DNA of 17,093 nucleotides, taken from NCBI GenBank assembly GCA_005889445.1, contig VBGS01000046.1, positions 1 to 17,093 on the forward strand. The letters are read 5' to 3'. Within the stretch, counting starts at the first letter, position 1; every line of letters begins with the position of its first letter. This stretch comes from Chloroflexota bacterium (GTDB lineage Bacteria; Chloroflexota; Limnocylindria; P2-11E). Both the position numbers and the translations under genes were made by a program. The notes under the pieces are model-generated. The model ran no database searches. It saw only the letters and a list, made by a program, of their open reading frames with translations, and had not been told where the DNA came from. Positions 10,593 to 17,093 of the stretch are shown piece after piece.

Positions 10593-11470
10593 CTCACCCG
10601 CCTCGCGCGGTGCGTCGCCGGCGCCCGCTGGCAGTGGGGGCAGTGGAACGTGCCCCGCCCGCCGACGACGGTGCGAACGACCGGGCGGCCGCAGCGCGGG
10701 CACGGCTCGCCGGCGCGGCCGTACACCTGGAACTCACGCTGCATGCGGCCACGCTGCCCGCGAGCATCGACGTAGTCGCGGCGCGACGCACCGCCGAGCC
10801 GGATCCCCTTGCGAAGCGCCCAGCGGATCGCCTCGTGCAGCCGCAGGGTGTCCGCCGGGCGCAGCGACCCCGCTTTCCGGAGCGGATGGATCTTCGCGCG
10901 CCAGAGCGCCTCGATCGCGTAGATGTTCCCGATCCCCGCGATCGCGCGCTGGTCCAGGAGCAGCGGCTTGATCGCCGCACGCGGTCGCTTCCGCAGGAGC
11001 GAGCGCAGCCACGCGACCGTGAAGGCTCGCGCCAGCGGCTCCTGCCCGAGCGACGAATGGAGCGGCGCTCGCGCGCGATGGGATTGACCGTTGCCCTCGA
11101 GCGCCGCGGCATCGACCACGGCCATCCGCCCGAATTTGCGCGTGTCCGAGAACCGCAGCGCGGTGCCGTCGGTGAAGCGGATCTCACCGCGGACGTAGCG
11201 CTCGTCGACGCCTTCGACCGCGAAGAGCAGCTTGCCAGTCATCCGCAGCGAGACGACCAGGGCTTCGCCGCCGTCGAGATCGAAGACCACGAACTTGCCT
11301 CGGCGCCGCACGCCGGTGATCCGCCGGCCGCGCAGGCGCGCCGCGAAGACATCCGCGGGCTCGGGCTCGGTGAGCCGCACCCAGCGCGACTCGAAGCCGC
11401 TGATCGTTCGATCGACCACCAGATCGCGAAGCTGACGGGCGATCGTCTCGACCTCAGGGAGCTCGGGCAT
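10589..11470 (-). CDS. mutM: Formamidopyrimidine-DNA glycosylase (Fpg/MutM)
   Basis: Fpg is a base-excision-repair enzyme that removes 8-oxoguanine and other oxidised purines and then cleaves the strand. The protein is 293 residues. It begins MPELPEVETI, so the catalytic Pro and Glu follow the removed Met. The RGKFVVF segment contains the beta-hairpin lysine. The helix-two-turn-helix region includes LLLDQRAIAGIGNIYA. The C-terminal zinc finger is intact: CPRC, 16 residues, CPHC. About 15 extra residues (NGQSHRARAPLHSS) precede the usual LGQEPL segment. It lies between polA and the ABC-F gene; its stop forms an ATGA overlap with the latter. Its ATG immediately follows a TAG that would end polA in another frame. 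Confidence 0.97.
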   Translation of the reverse strand: MPELPEVETIARQLRDLVVDRTISGFESRWVRLTEPEPADVFAARLRGRRITGVRRRGKFVVFDLDGGEALVVSLRMTGKLLFAVEGVDERYVRGEIRFTDGTALRFSDTRKFGRMAVVDAAALEGNGQSHRARAPLHSSLGQEPLARAFTVAWLRSLLRKRPRAAIKPLLLDQRAIAGIGNIYAIEALWRAKIHPLRKAGSLRPADTLRLHEAIRWALRKGIRLGGASRRDYVDARGQRGRMQREFQVYGRAGEPCPRCGRPVVRTVVGGRGTFHCPHCQRAPATHRARRVR

Positions 11471-14096
11471 CTAGGCGGCGACCGGCACCTCGAGCCGCTC
11501 TCCGCGGGACCTCCGCGACGAGCTCGTCGTGCACCTGGAGCACGACCCGCGCGTGCAGATCGCTCACGTGAAGACGGCGGTGCACGCGCGACATCGCGAT
11601 CTTCATGATGTCGGCGGCGGTGCCCTGGATCGGCATGTTGATGGCCATCCGCTCGGCCGCGTTGCGCACGGCGTTGACGCGGCTCGTCATGTCGGGGATG
11701 TAGCGGCGGCGCCCGAGCAACGTCTCGACGTATCCCTGCTCGATGCAGAACGCCTTGGTCTCGATGATGTAGCGGCGTACCTGTGCGTACCGCTTGAAAT
11801 ATTCGTCGATGAAGCGCTGCGCCTCGTCGCGGGCCATGCCCATTCGCCAGGCGAGACCGAAGTCGCTCATCCCGTAGATGATCCCGAAGTTGAGCATCTT
11901 CGCGACGTCCCGCTGCTCTCGCGTCACCGCGCTCTCGGGCACATTGAAGCCGGCTGCCGCCGTCCGTCGGTGGACGTCCGCGCCAGAGCGGAACGCGTCG
12001 ATGAGCGCGGGATCCTGCGAGACGTGCGCGAGGACCCGCAGCTCGATCTGCGAATAGTCCGCGGCCACGAGCACCATGTCGGGGGATCCCGACACGAACG
12101 CGCGCCGGATCCGGCGTCCGAGCGGCGTGCGGATCGGGATGTTCTGCAGGTTCGGGTTGCGGCTGGAGAGCCGCCCGGTGGCCGCGACGGTCTGCTCGAA
12201 GGTGGTGTGCACGCGGCGGGTCTCGGGATCGACGAGTCCGCCCAGCCCCTCGGCGTAGGTCGATCGGAGCTTTTCGATCTCGCGGTACTCGAGAATCTTT
12301 TCGATCACCGGATGCGTGCCGCGCAGCTCCTCGAGCACCGTGGCGTCGGTCGAAAAACCGGTGCCGGTCCGGCGTCCCCGTGGCAGCTTGAGCTCCTCGA
12401 ACAGCAGGGACTGCAGCTGCTTGGGCGAGTTGATCCCGAAGTCGTGCCCCACCGACTCGTACGCCTCGCGTTCGATCCTCGCGACCTCGCGCGCGAACTC
12501 CTCGCCGAGCGAGCGGAGGTACGCGAGATCGACCGCGATGCCCGCCTCCTCCATCTCGACGAGCACCGCGACCAGCGGCAGCTCCACGTCCCGGTACAGC
12601 CGCTCGAGGCCGAGCCGCTCGAGCTCCACTCCAAATTGCTCACCCAGACGCGCCGCCGCGACCGCGCCCGCGCCCGCACGGGCGACGCGCTCATCGAGGG
12701 TCGGCGTGCGGAACGGGTCCTTGCGATCCGCGACCGGAAGCAGCGGCACCTCGAGATGAAGGCGCTCGGCCGCGAGGTCCTCGAGGGCGTGGTAGCGCCG
12801 ACTCGCGTTCACCAGATAGCTGGCGATCATCGTGTCCATCGCCAGACCGCCGAGGTCGGCGCCCGACCGGCGGAGCGCGCGACGCGCGGTCTTGGCGTCG
12901 TGCGCGATCTTCTGAACGGCGTCGTCCTCGAGGAGCCTTGCGATCGCGGCGGGCACGCCTTCCGGCGTCGGCACGTACCACGCACGCTCCCCCGCCGCGA
13001 GACCGACGCCGACCAGCGTCGGATGGCGCCCCGACAGGTCGGTATCGGCATGAACGGCTATCGCGCCGACCGAACGGAGCTCGCGCGCGACGGAATCCGC
13101 GTCGAGATCCGCGACGAGCGTGGTCTCGATCGGCGACGCCACCACCGCGGGCGTCTCGAGCCCGAGCTGCAGCTGACCGCCCCGCACCGCGCCGGCGAAC
13201 GGCGACGTCGGCGACGGGGCGGCCAGGTTCTGGTCGGCGGGCGGAAGCCGCGGGACCAGGCTTCGGAACTCGAGGTCGCGGAAGAGCTCGAGCACGCGCG
13301 CCCGGTCGTAGGTGCTGCGCCGCGTGCGATCGAGCTCGAGGGTCACCGGCAGATCGGTGACGATCGTCGCGAGCTCTCGGCTTTTGTAGACCTGGTCCTT
13401 GTTGGCCGCGAGCGACTCGCGGAGCCGGGGCGTGTATCCCGATAGGTCCGCGAAGACACCGTCGAGATGGTCGTGCTCGGCGACCAGCTTGGCGGCGGTC
13501 TTCTCGCCCACGCCCGGCACGCCCGGGATGTTGTCGGTCGCGTCGCCCTTGAGCGCTTTGAAGTCGACCATCTGATCGGGCCGGAGTCCGTAGCGCTGGC
13601 GGATCATCTCCTCGTCGTAGATGACCGTGTTCTGGAAGCCCTGACGGGTCGTCATGAGCTTCACCTGTGGGGTCACCAGCTGCAGCGGGTCAAGATCACC
13701 GGACACGATGATCGTCTCGAGACCCTTGGCCTCGGCCTGACGGGCGAGCGCGCCGATCACGTCGTCGGCCTCGTACCCGGGAAGGGAATACATGGGGATG
13801 CCGAACGCCTCGAGGAGCTGCTTGCAGCGCTCGAACTGGGGCCGGAGGTCATCGGGCATCGGCGCGCGCGTCGCCTTGTAGGTGGCATCGCGCTCGTGCC
13901 GGAACGTCGGGACGGGAAGGTCGAACGCGGCCGCGATGTGCTGCGGACTGGTTTGCTCGAGCGACTTCAGCAGGATCGACGCGAACCCGAACGTGGCGTT
14001 CGCGAGTTCGCCCTTCGTCGTGGTCAAGGGTGGCACGGCGAAGAACGCCCGGTAGATGAGGCTGTTGGAGTCGATCAGGACGAGACGCTCGCTCAT
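11454..14096 (-). CDS. polA: DNA polymerase I, with aberrant C-terminus
   Basis: PolA fills gaps in excision repair and matures Okazaki fragments. The start is ATG (MSERLVLIDSNSLIYRAFF), 880 residues. The N-terminal 5'-nuclease domain has GYEADDVIG, GDLDPLQL and the helix-hairpin-helix IPGVPGVGEKTA. The central 3'-5' exonuclease-like domain is degenerate: the expected acidic residues are replaced (KTA where KYD is expected; AGAGAVAAARL where EDADVT is expected), so proofreading is probably absent, as in several relatives. The polymerase domain is complete through motif A (ADYSQIELR), motif B (KMLNFGIIYG) and motif C (QVHDELV). After HDELVAEVP only 16 residues follow in frame, where the family has about 40. 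The reading overlaps fpg by 17 bases. The sister frame reads GERLEVPVAA then TAG, resembling the usual LDVPL end, which points to a deletion plus frameshift. It follows the anti-sigma stop by 16 bases. Confidence 0.93.
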   Translation of the reverse strand: MSERLVLIDSNSLIYRAFFAVPPLTTTKGELANATFGFASILLKSLEQTSPQHIAAAFDLPVPTFRHERDATYKATRAPMPDDLRPQFERCKQLLEAFGIPMYSLPGYEADDVIGALARQAEAKGLETIIVSGDLDPLQLVTPQVKLMTTRQGFQNTVIYDEEMIRQRYGLRPDQMVDFKALKGDATDNIPGVPGVGEKTAAKLVAEHDHLDGVFADLSGYTPRLRESLAANKDQVYKSRELATIVTDLPVTLELDRTRRSTYDRARVLELFRDLEFRSLVPRLPPADQNLAAPSPTSPFAGAVRGGQLQLGLETPAVVASPIETTLVADLDADSVARELRSVGAIAVHADTDLSGRHPTLVGVGLAAGERAWYVPTPEGVPAAIARLLEDDAVQKIAHDAKTARRALRRSGADLGGLAMDTMIASYLVNASRRYHALEDLAAERLHLEVPLLPVADRKDPFRTPTLDERVARAGAGAVAAARLGEQFGVELERLGLERLYRDVELPLVAVLVEMEEAGIAVDLAYLRSLGEEFAREVARIEREAYESVGHDFGINSPKQLQSLLFEELKLPRGRRTGTGFSTDATVLEELRGTHPVIEKILEYREIEKLRSTYAEGLGGLVDPETRRVHTTFEQTVAATGRLSSRNPNLQNIPIRTPLGRRIRRAFVSGSPDMVLVAADYSQIELRVLAHVSQDPALIDAFRSGADVHRRTAAAGFNVPESAVTREQRDVAKMLNFGIIYGMSDFGLAWRMGMARDEAQRFIDEYFKRYAQVRRYIIETKAFCIEQGYVETLLGRRRYIPDMTSRVNAVRNAAERMAINMPIQGTAADIMKIAMSRVHRRLHVSDLHARVVLQVHDELVAEVPRRAARGAGRRLDARAP

Positions 14097-14112
14097 ACAA
14101 CGAGTATCGCGG

Positions 14113-14793
14113 CTAGCGGGTCCGGAGCCTCCGTTGTAGCGCCAGGGCAAGGGCGCCGAAGAGGATCGCCACGGCGAGCCAGAGCCATGGGGATGCGACC
14201 TCGCGCCGAATGGGCTCGCTCTGCGCCACGGCATCGCGGGCGCGCCCCTCGGGCGTCGTCTCGCCTTTGGCGACGGGCGTCGGGGTCGCGGCGCCCTGGC
14301 CCTGCGCCGACCGCTTTGTCGCGTCGCTCGTCAGCGCGCTGCTCGATGGCTGCGCAGCCGGCGCAGCGGGTGCGAGGGGCTGCCCGCTGGCGGCTGGGCC
14401 GACCCCGAACGACGACGATGGCGAGCTGGAATCGGTGCGCTCCAAATTGGATGCGGCTGACGCCGGCGCCGCGGCCGGAGCGCCGCCCGCGCTCGTCGCG
14501 GCTGGTGCGCTCGCGATGAGCGTCGTGGCGGCGAAGGCCAGCACCGCGAGGCCGCTGGCCACCGCGGAGAGGGTGCGCAGCGGGGCGATCCAGAACGGCG
14601 CCGCGAGCCGCGGCACGAGCGACCGGGATGGGGCGGGTGACGGAAGCCGACGAATGAGGCTGGCCGTCGCACGCAGCTGCGCGAGGCGTCCCGGGCAAAC
14701 CGAGCAGCCCGCGAGGTGCGCGGCGACCTCGGCGCGACGCGGCTCGTCGAGCGCCCCGTCCAGATACGCCGAGAGGTCAACGAACGGATGCAT
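14113..14793 (-). CDS. Zinc-binding anti-sigma factor (membrane-anchored)
   Basis: This is a predicted 226-residue regulator that would hold the adjacent ECF sigma factor at the membrane. The N-terminus has the ZAS (zf-HC2) signature H-x3-C-x2-C, here H26, C30, C33 (HLAGCSVC). A hydrophobic helix at about 65-90 is followed by a long Ala/Ser/Pro/Gly-rich region and a second hydrophobic helix near the C-terminus (WLWLAVAILFGALALAL) with a basic tail. The second helix is less usual for the family and makes the topology ambiguous. ATG 14793 is preferred (AGGA about 6 bases upstream); an in-frame GTG at 14811 would add 6 residues. It lies 51 bases after the sigma gene stop and 16 bases before polA. 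The inducing signal is unknown. Confidence 0.85.
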   Translation of the reverse strand: MHPFVDLSAYLDGALDEPRRAEVAAHLAGCSVCPGRLAQLRATASLIRRLPSPAPSRSLVPRLAAPFWIAPLRTLSAVASGLAVLAFAATTLIASAPAATSAGGAPAAAPASAASNLERTDSSSPSSSFGVGPAASGQPLAPAAPAAQPSSSALTSDATKRSAQGQGAATPTPVAKGETTPEGRARDAVAQSEPIRREVASPWLWLAVAILFGALALALQRRLRTR

Positions 14794-14844
14794 GGCGGTC
14801 CTAGCCTCCACCCTCTAAGACGCGCCGCTCGGCTATCGGTTCCC

Positions 14845-15438
14845 TCATCCCGCCGAACCCTTCCAGCCCCTTGCGACCAGGACGTTACGGACGGCAAGCC
14901 GTCCGCGATGTATGCGCGACTTCACCGTGCCGATCTCACATGCGGTGATCGCTGCGATCTCCTCGTACGCGAAGCCTTCGACGTCACGCAGCAACAGCGC
15001 CGCGCGCTGGTCAGCGGAGAGCGTCGCGAGCGCCTCCTCGACAACGCCGAGCGCCTCGCGGTCACCCGCGAGATCAGCGAGCTCGGGTCCCGGGGCCACC
15101 GGTTCGGCCCAGATGACATCCTCGTCGCCCACCGGCGGCTCGAGGGGAACCTCTCCGTGCCGGCGGCGCGCGCGAAGCTTGTCGAGCGCGCGGTTGGTCA
15201 CGATGCGAAAGATCCATGCCCGGAACGACGAGCCCTCGAACGAAGGCAACGACCGCCACGCCGACAAGAACGCGTCCTGGACGACATCCTCGGCGTCGGC
15301 AGACTGCCGGAGCATGCGCAGCGCGTGGCGATGGAGGGGACGCTCGAGCGTGCGGGCCAGATCCTCGAACGCCCGAGCGTCGCCACGTCTCGCCCGATCG
15401 AGGAGCGAGTCGCTCGCTTCCTCTGGCGTATTAAGCAC
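14845..15438 (-). CDS. ECF (sigma-70 family, group 4) RNA polymerase sigma factor
   Basis: This is a predicted 197-residue sigma factor with only regions 2 and 4. Region 2 spans about residues 25-93 (EDVVQDAFLSAWRSLPSF, FRAWIFRIVTNRALDKLR). A short acidic/proline linker follows. Region 4 includes LSADQRAALLLRDVEGFAYEEIA and GTVKSRIHRGR, the helix-turn-helix reading the -35 element. The start is GTG with no good ribosome site; no later in-frame start would keep region 2. It is followed by its likely anti-sigma factor, then polA, fpg, ABC-F and coaE on the same strand. It may therefore control those genes or be transcribed with them by chance of position; the sequence alone does not decide. Confidence 0.93.
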   Translation of the reverse strand: MLNTPEEASDSLLDRARRGDARAFEDLARTLERPLHRHALRMLRQSADAEDVVQDAFLSAWRSLPSFEGSSFRAWIFRIVTNRALDKLRARRRHGEVPLEPPVGDEDVIWAEPVAPGPELADLAGDREALGVVEEALATLSADQRAALLLRDVEGFAYEEIAAITACEIGTVKSRIHRGRLAVRNVLVARGWKGSAG

Positions 15439-15483
15439 TCCGACGTTCGCTCAGAACTTGCGTCTTCGGTAAAGTCCGGTGCG
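15439..15483. promoter_or_regulatory. 45-bp divergent spacer between sigma factor and response regulator
   Basis: The two genes diverge with only 45 bases between their predicted starts. A dyad GTTC-N5-GAAC (15445-15457) lies in the spacer and could be an operator. The half-sites face the opposite way from a LexA box. A weak TAAAGT (15470-15475) with TTCGCT 18 bases upstream could serve the plus-strand gene. None of this is strong. Confidence 0.25.
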
Positions 15484-15882
15484 TTGGAAGAAGTCCGGAA
15501 GCGGGTCGTCGTTATCGGCGAGGACGACGAGCCGATCGCCGCACTGTTGCGTGACGCCATCAACGATGAGACGGCGTATCAAGCCGTTGTCGTGGCCGAC
15601 GGCGCGTTGGTGCTCGGAACGGTGCGCCAGATCCACGCCGACCTCCTGATCCTCGACATCATGATGCCGGGATTGAACGGTTTCGAGGTGTACGACCGGG
15701 TGCGGGCCGACCCCGAGATCCGCGACATGCCCGTCCTGTTCGTGAGCGCCGCGGCCGGCCAGTTCGAATCCGAATTTCAGGAGCGCGGGATCGCCGACGT
15801 GATCACCAAGCCGTTCGATCTGAACGACCTTCTCGAACGCGTGCGGGTACTCTGCCCGGCGGATGCCGGGAGCCGCTCCTAA
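15484..15882 (+). CDS. Single-domain response regulator (receiver only)
   Basis: This is a predicted 132-residue CheY-like receiver. It has the acidic pocket EDD near the N-terminus, the phospho-acceptor Asp in LLILDIMMPGLNG, a conserved Ser in VLFVSA, and the invariant Lys in ITKPFD. No output domain is present, so it would act by protein contact, for example in phosphorelay. No histidine kinase is in the window. The start is assigned to TTG because no ATG or GTG lies in frame close to the domain; the frame is open far upstream only as a shadow of the sigma gene. No clear ribosome site is visible. Its end overlaps the next gene by 20 bases. Confidence 0.85.
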   Translation: MEEVRKRVVVIGEDDEPIAALLRDAINDETAYQAVVVADGALVLGTVRQIHADLLILDIMMPGLNGFEVYDRVRADPEIRDMPVLFVSAAAGQFESEFQERGIADVITKPFDLNDLLERVRVLCPADAGSRS

Positions 15883-16669
15883 AGCACCCGAGCGCGACCG
15901 CTTTGCGGCGCTCGCGCGGTTCGCCGCCGACGTTGCGGTCAGTGCCGGCGACGCGATCGCAGTCGACGACATCGCGATCGTCACCCGCAAGCGCGGGCGC
16001 GCCAATTTCGCGACGGCCGCGGATCACGCCGCCGAGCGAACGATCATCGAGCTCCTGCGCGGCCGCGACGCATCGGTGCCGGTGCTCGCGGAGGAGAGCG
16101 CCCGTAAGGACGTCGCTGGAGCGGAGCGTCTCTGGGTCGTCGATCCGATCGACGGCACGCTCAACTTCAGCCGGGCGCTGCCGTTCTACTGCGTGGCGAT
16201 CGGCTACGTGGAAGGCGGCCGCGTGCGGGCGGCCGCGATCCACGCGCCGCGACTCGGCGAGACGTTCGTCGCCTCGGAGGGCTCGGGCGCGACACGGAAC
16301 GGGGTGCGGATCGCGGTCTCACGCGTGTCCAAGCTCGGCGAGGCGTTCGCGGTCGCGAGCCTGCGCTTCGGTGAAACGAGGACGAAGGGGTCGCGCTTCG
16401 TAACGCTGAACGCGACCTGTGCGCGGCTGCGAGTTCTCGGATCGGCGGCGCTCGAGATCTGCTACGTGGCGAGCGGCCGGTTCGATCTGTTCGTGCACGA
16501 GGCGCTCTCGCCGTGGGACATCGCCGGCCCATCGCTCATCGCACGCGAGGCGGGCGCGGAGATCCGTTCGCTCAAGACCGGAAGCGACGCGGCGTGGAAC
16601 GAGCGACAGGTCGTGATCGCCAATCCGAAGCTCGCGCGCGATGCGTCGAAGCTGTTGGCGAGACGCTAG
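15863..16669 (+). CDS. Inositol monophosphatase family protein
   Basis: This is a predicted 268-residue Mg2+-dependent phosphatase of the IMPase/SuhB/HisN superfamily. Metal-site motifs are present in order: the acidic EES (LAEESAR), the signature WVVDPIDGTLNFSRALPF, and the C-terminal WDIAGPSLIAREAGAEI. The substrate (inositol phosphate, histidinol phosphate, or a related sugar phosphate) cannot be told from these motifs. Length is normal. ATG lies inside the 3' end of the response regulator (20-base overlap), so the two are probably co-transcribed. The tRNA-Leu begins 7 bases past its stop on the opposite strand, leaving no room for a terminator between them. Confidence 0.92.
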   Translation: MPGAAPKAPERDRFAALARFAADVAVSAGDAIAVDDIAIVTRKRGRANFATAADHAAERTIIELLRGRDASVPVLAEESARKDVAGAERLWVVDPIDGTLNFSRALPFYCVAIGYVEGGRVRAAAIHAPRLGETFVASEGSGATRNGVRIAVSRVSKLGEAFAVASLRFGETRTKGSRFVTLNATCARLRVLGSAALEICYVASGRFDLFVHEALSPWDIAGPSLIAREAGAEIRSLKTGSDAAWNERQVVIANPKLARDASKLLARR

Positions 16670-16676
16670 CGATCGG

Positions 16677-16760
16677 TGCCGGAGGAGGGACTCGAACCCT
16701 CAAGGACTTTCGCCCACACGCTCTTGAGGCGTGCGTGGTTGCCAGTTTCACCACTCCGGC
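16677..16760 (-). tRNA. tRNA-Leu (anticodon CAA)
   Basis: This is a complete class II tRNA, 84 bases. The acceptor stem is GCCGGAG with CTCCGGC and discriminator A. The anticodon stem is CACGC/GCGTG around loop CTCAAGA, giving CAA (16724-16726), which reads UUG. The variable arm is GGGC-GAAA-GTCC. The T arm is GAGGG-TTCGAGT-CCCTC. CCA is not encoded; the bases after the discriminator are CCG. Confidence 0.97.
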
Positions 16761-16768
16761 CTTTCTGA

Positions 16769-16774
16769 ATTCTA
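16769..16774 (-). promoter_or_regulatory. Possible -10 element of tRNA-Leu
   Basis: TAGAAT on the minus strand ends 8 bases before the tRNA 5' end, a fitting place for a -10 box with a very short leader. The surrounding 16761-16800 stretch is unusually AT-rich for this window. No good -35 is seen 16-18 bases upstream. Confidence 0.35.
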
Positions 16775-16809
16775 AGTTTGATGGGATATCGCATCTATGA
16801 CCGAGATAC

Positions 16810-17093
16810 GTGCGTAGTGTCTCTGACTTGAGCCGACGCCGAACGATCGCAACACTCGCCATTGGCGCCATTGCCGCCGGTCTCGTCGGTCTCGCGGTGG
16901 GGCTGCCGCTCGCGCTCACGCACCGGCAGGATTTCCCATTCGAGCGCCGGTACGGTGACTTCGCGGTCTCTGCCGTCTCGCGCGTCCTCGGCGGCAATGC
17001 GGCCAATCCAGTCGCGAACGATCGCAACGCGATCGATGCCGGCCGCGTCGCGTACACGGGGTCCTGCGCCGTGTGCCACGGTGCGAAGGGCGA
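16810..17093 (+). CDS. Membrane-anchored cytochrome c, N-terminal part (cut by window end)
   Basis: The first 94 codons of a gene continue past the window. A basic N-terminus (LSRRRRT) is followed by one hydrophobic helix (IATLAIGAIAAGLVGLAVGLPLALT), then an exported segment with a haem c attachment motif CAVCHG preceded by AGRVAYTGS, the usual setting in cytochrome c domains. It would carry electrons at the outer face of the membrane. GTG at 16810 is the likely start; TTG at 16828 is an alternative, and an in-frame TGA upstream excludes earlier starts. No downstream genes are visible, so the respiratory complex it serves is unknown. Confidence 0.75.
   Translation, partial: MRSVSDLSRRRTIATLAIGAIAAGLVGLAVGLPLALTHRQDFPFERRYGDFAVSAVSRVLGGNAANPVANDRNAIDAGRVAYTGSCAVCHGAKG

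Noticed and set aside
14028..14042. GGTGGCACGGCGA resembles the start of the palindromic repeat
   Set aside because: It lies in the conserved N-terminal coding region of polA (FAVPPL codons) and the second block of the repeat is absent.
16677..16760. tRNA-Leu as an integration site for a mobile element
   Set aside because: No integrase, no repeat of the tRNA 3' end and no change in gene style is visible on either side within the window.

Overview
The window is GC-rich, densely packed bacterial chromosome. The genes are housekeeping and DNA-repair genes with start-stop overlaps or gaps of a few bases. GC content, the fused CvpA-CAP protein, a solitary CpaB and the polA-fpg-coaE order suggest Chloroflexota, perhaps a Limnocylindria-like lineage from a metagenome. 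That placement is an inference from style and gene content, not a search result.

Region 1 (109-7070, minus strand) is a nucleotide-excision-repair operon read right to left: uvrB, a small multi-pass membrane protein (DUF5671-like), uvrA, and a CvpA-type membrane protein fused to a secreted CAP domain. A near-perfect Gram-positive-type LexA box (7086-7099) lies just upstream of uvrB, so SOS control is likely. The middle of uvrA is abnormal: 297 bp copied from the uvrA/cvpA junction sit inside it in inverted orientation. They replace the segment after the H-loop of the first ATPase domain, yet the frame stays open.

Region 2 (7230-8018, plus strand) is a single cpaB-like pilus-assembly gene. 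It diverges from uvrB and overlaps coaE tail to tail by 11 bp.

Region 3 (8008-15438, minus strand) reads right to left: ECF sigma factor, zinc-binding anti-sigma factor, polA, fpg/mutM, an ABC-F ATPase and coaE. The junctions are tight (TAG abutting ATG in an alternative frame, ATGA, GTGA), so this looks like one transcription unit. The ABC-F gene carries an in-frame palindromic element of about 148 bp. A related copy lies just past the cvpA stop at the left edge. The polA 3' end appears truncated and frame-shifted.

Region 4 (15484-17093) holds, on the plus strand, a single-domain response regulator and an overlapping inositol-monophosphatase-family gene. A tRNA-Leu(CAA) follows on the minus strand, then the start of a membrane-anchored cytochrome c on the plus strand, cut by the window end.

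The points most worth a second look are the inverted duplication inside uvrA, which may be a real rearrangement or an amplification/assembly chimera, and the repeat family that inserts into coding sequence. I found no clear new multi-gene system. There is no gene-free stretch over 300 bases; the longest is the 159-bp uvrB-cpaB intergenic region.
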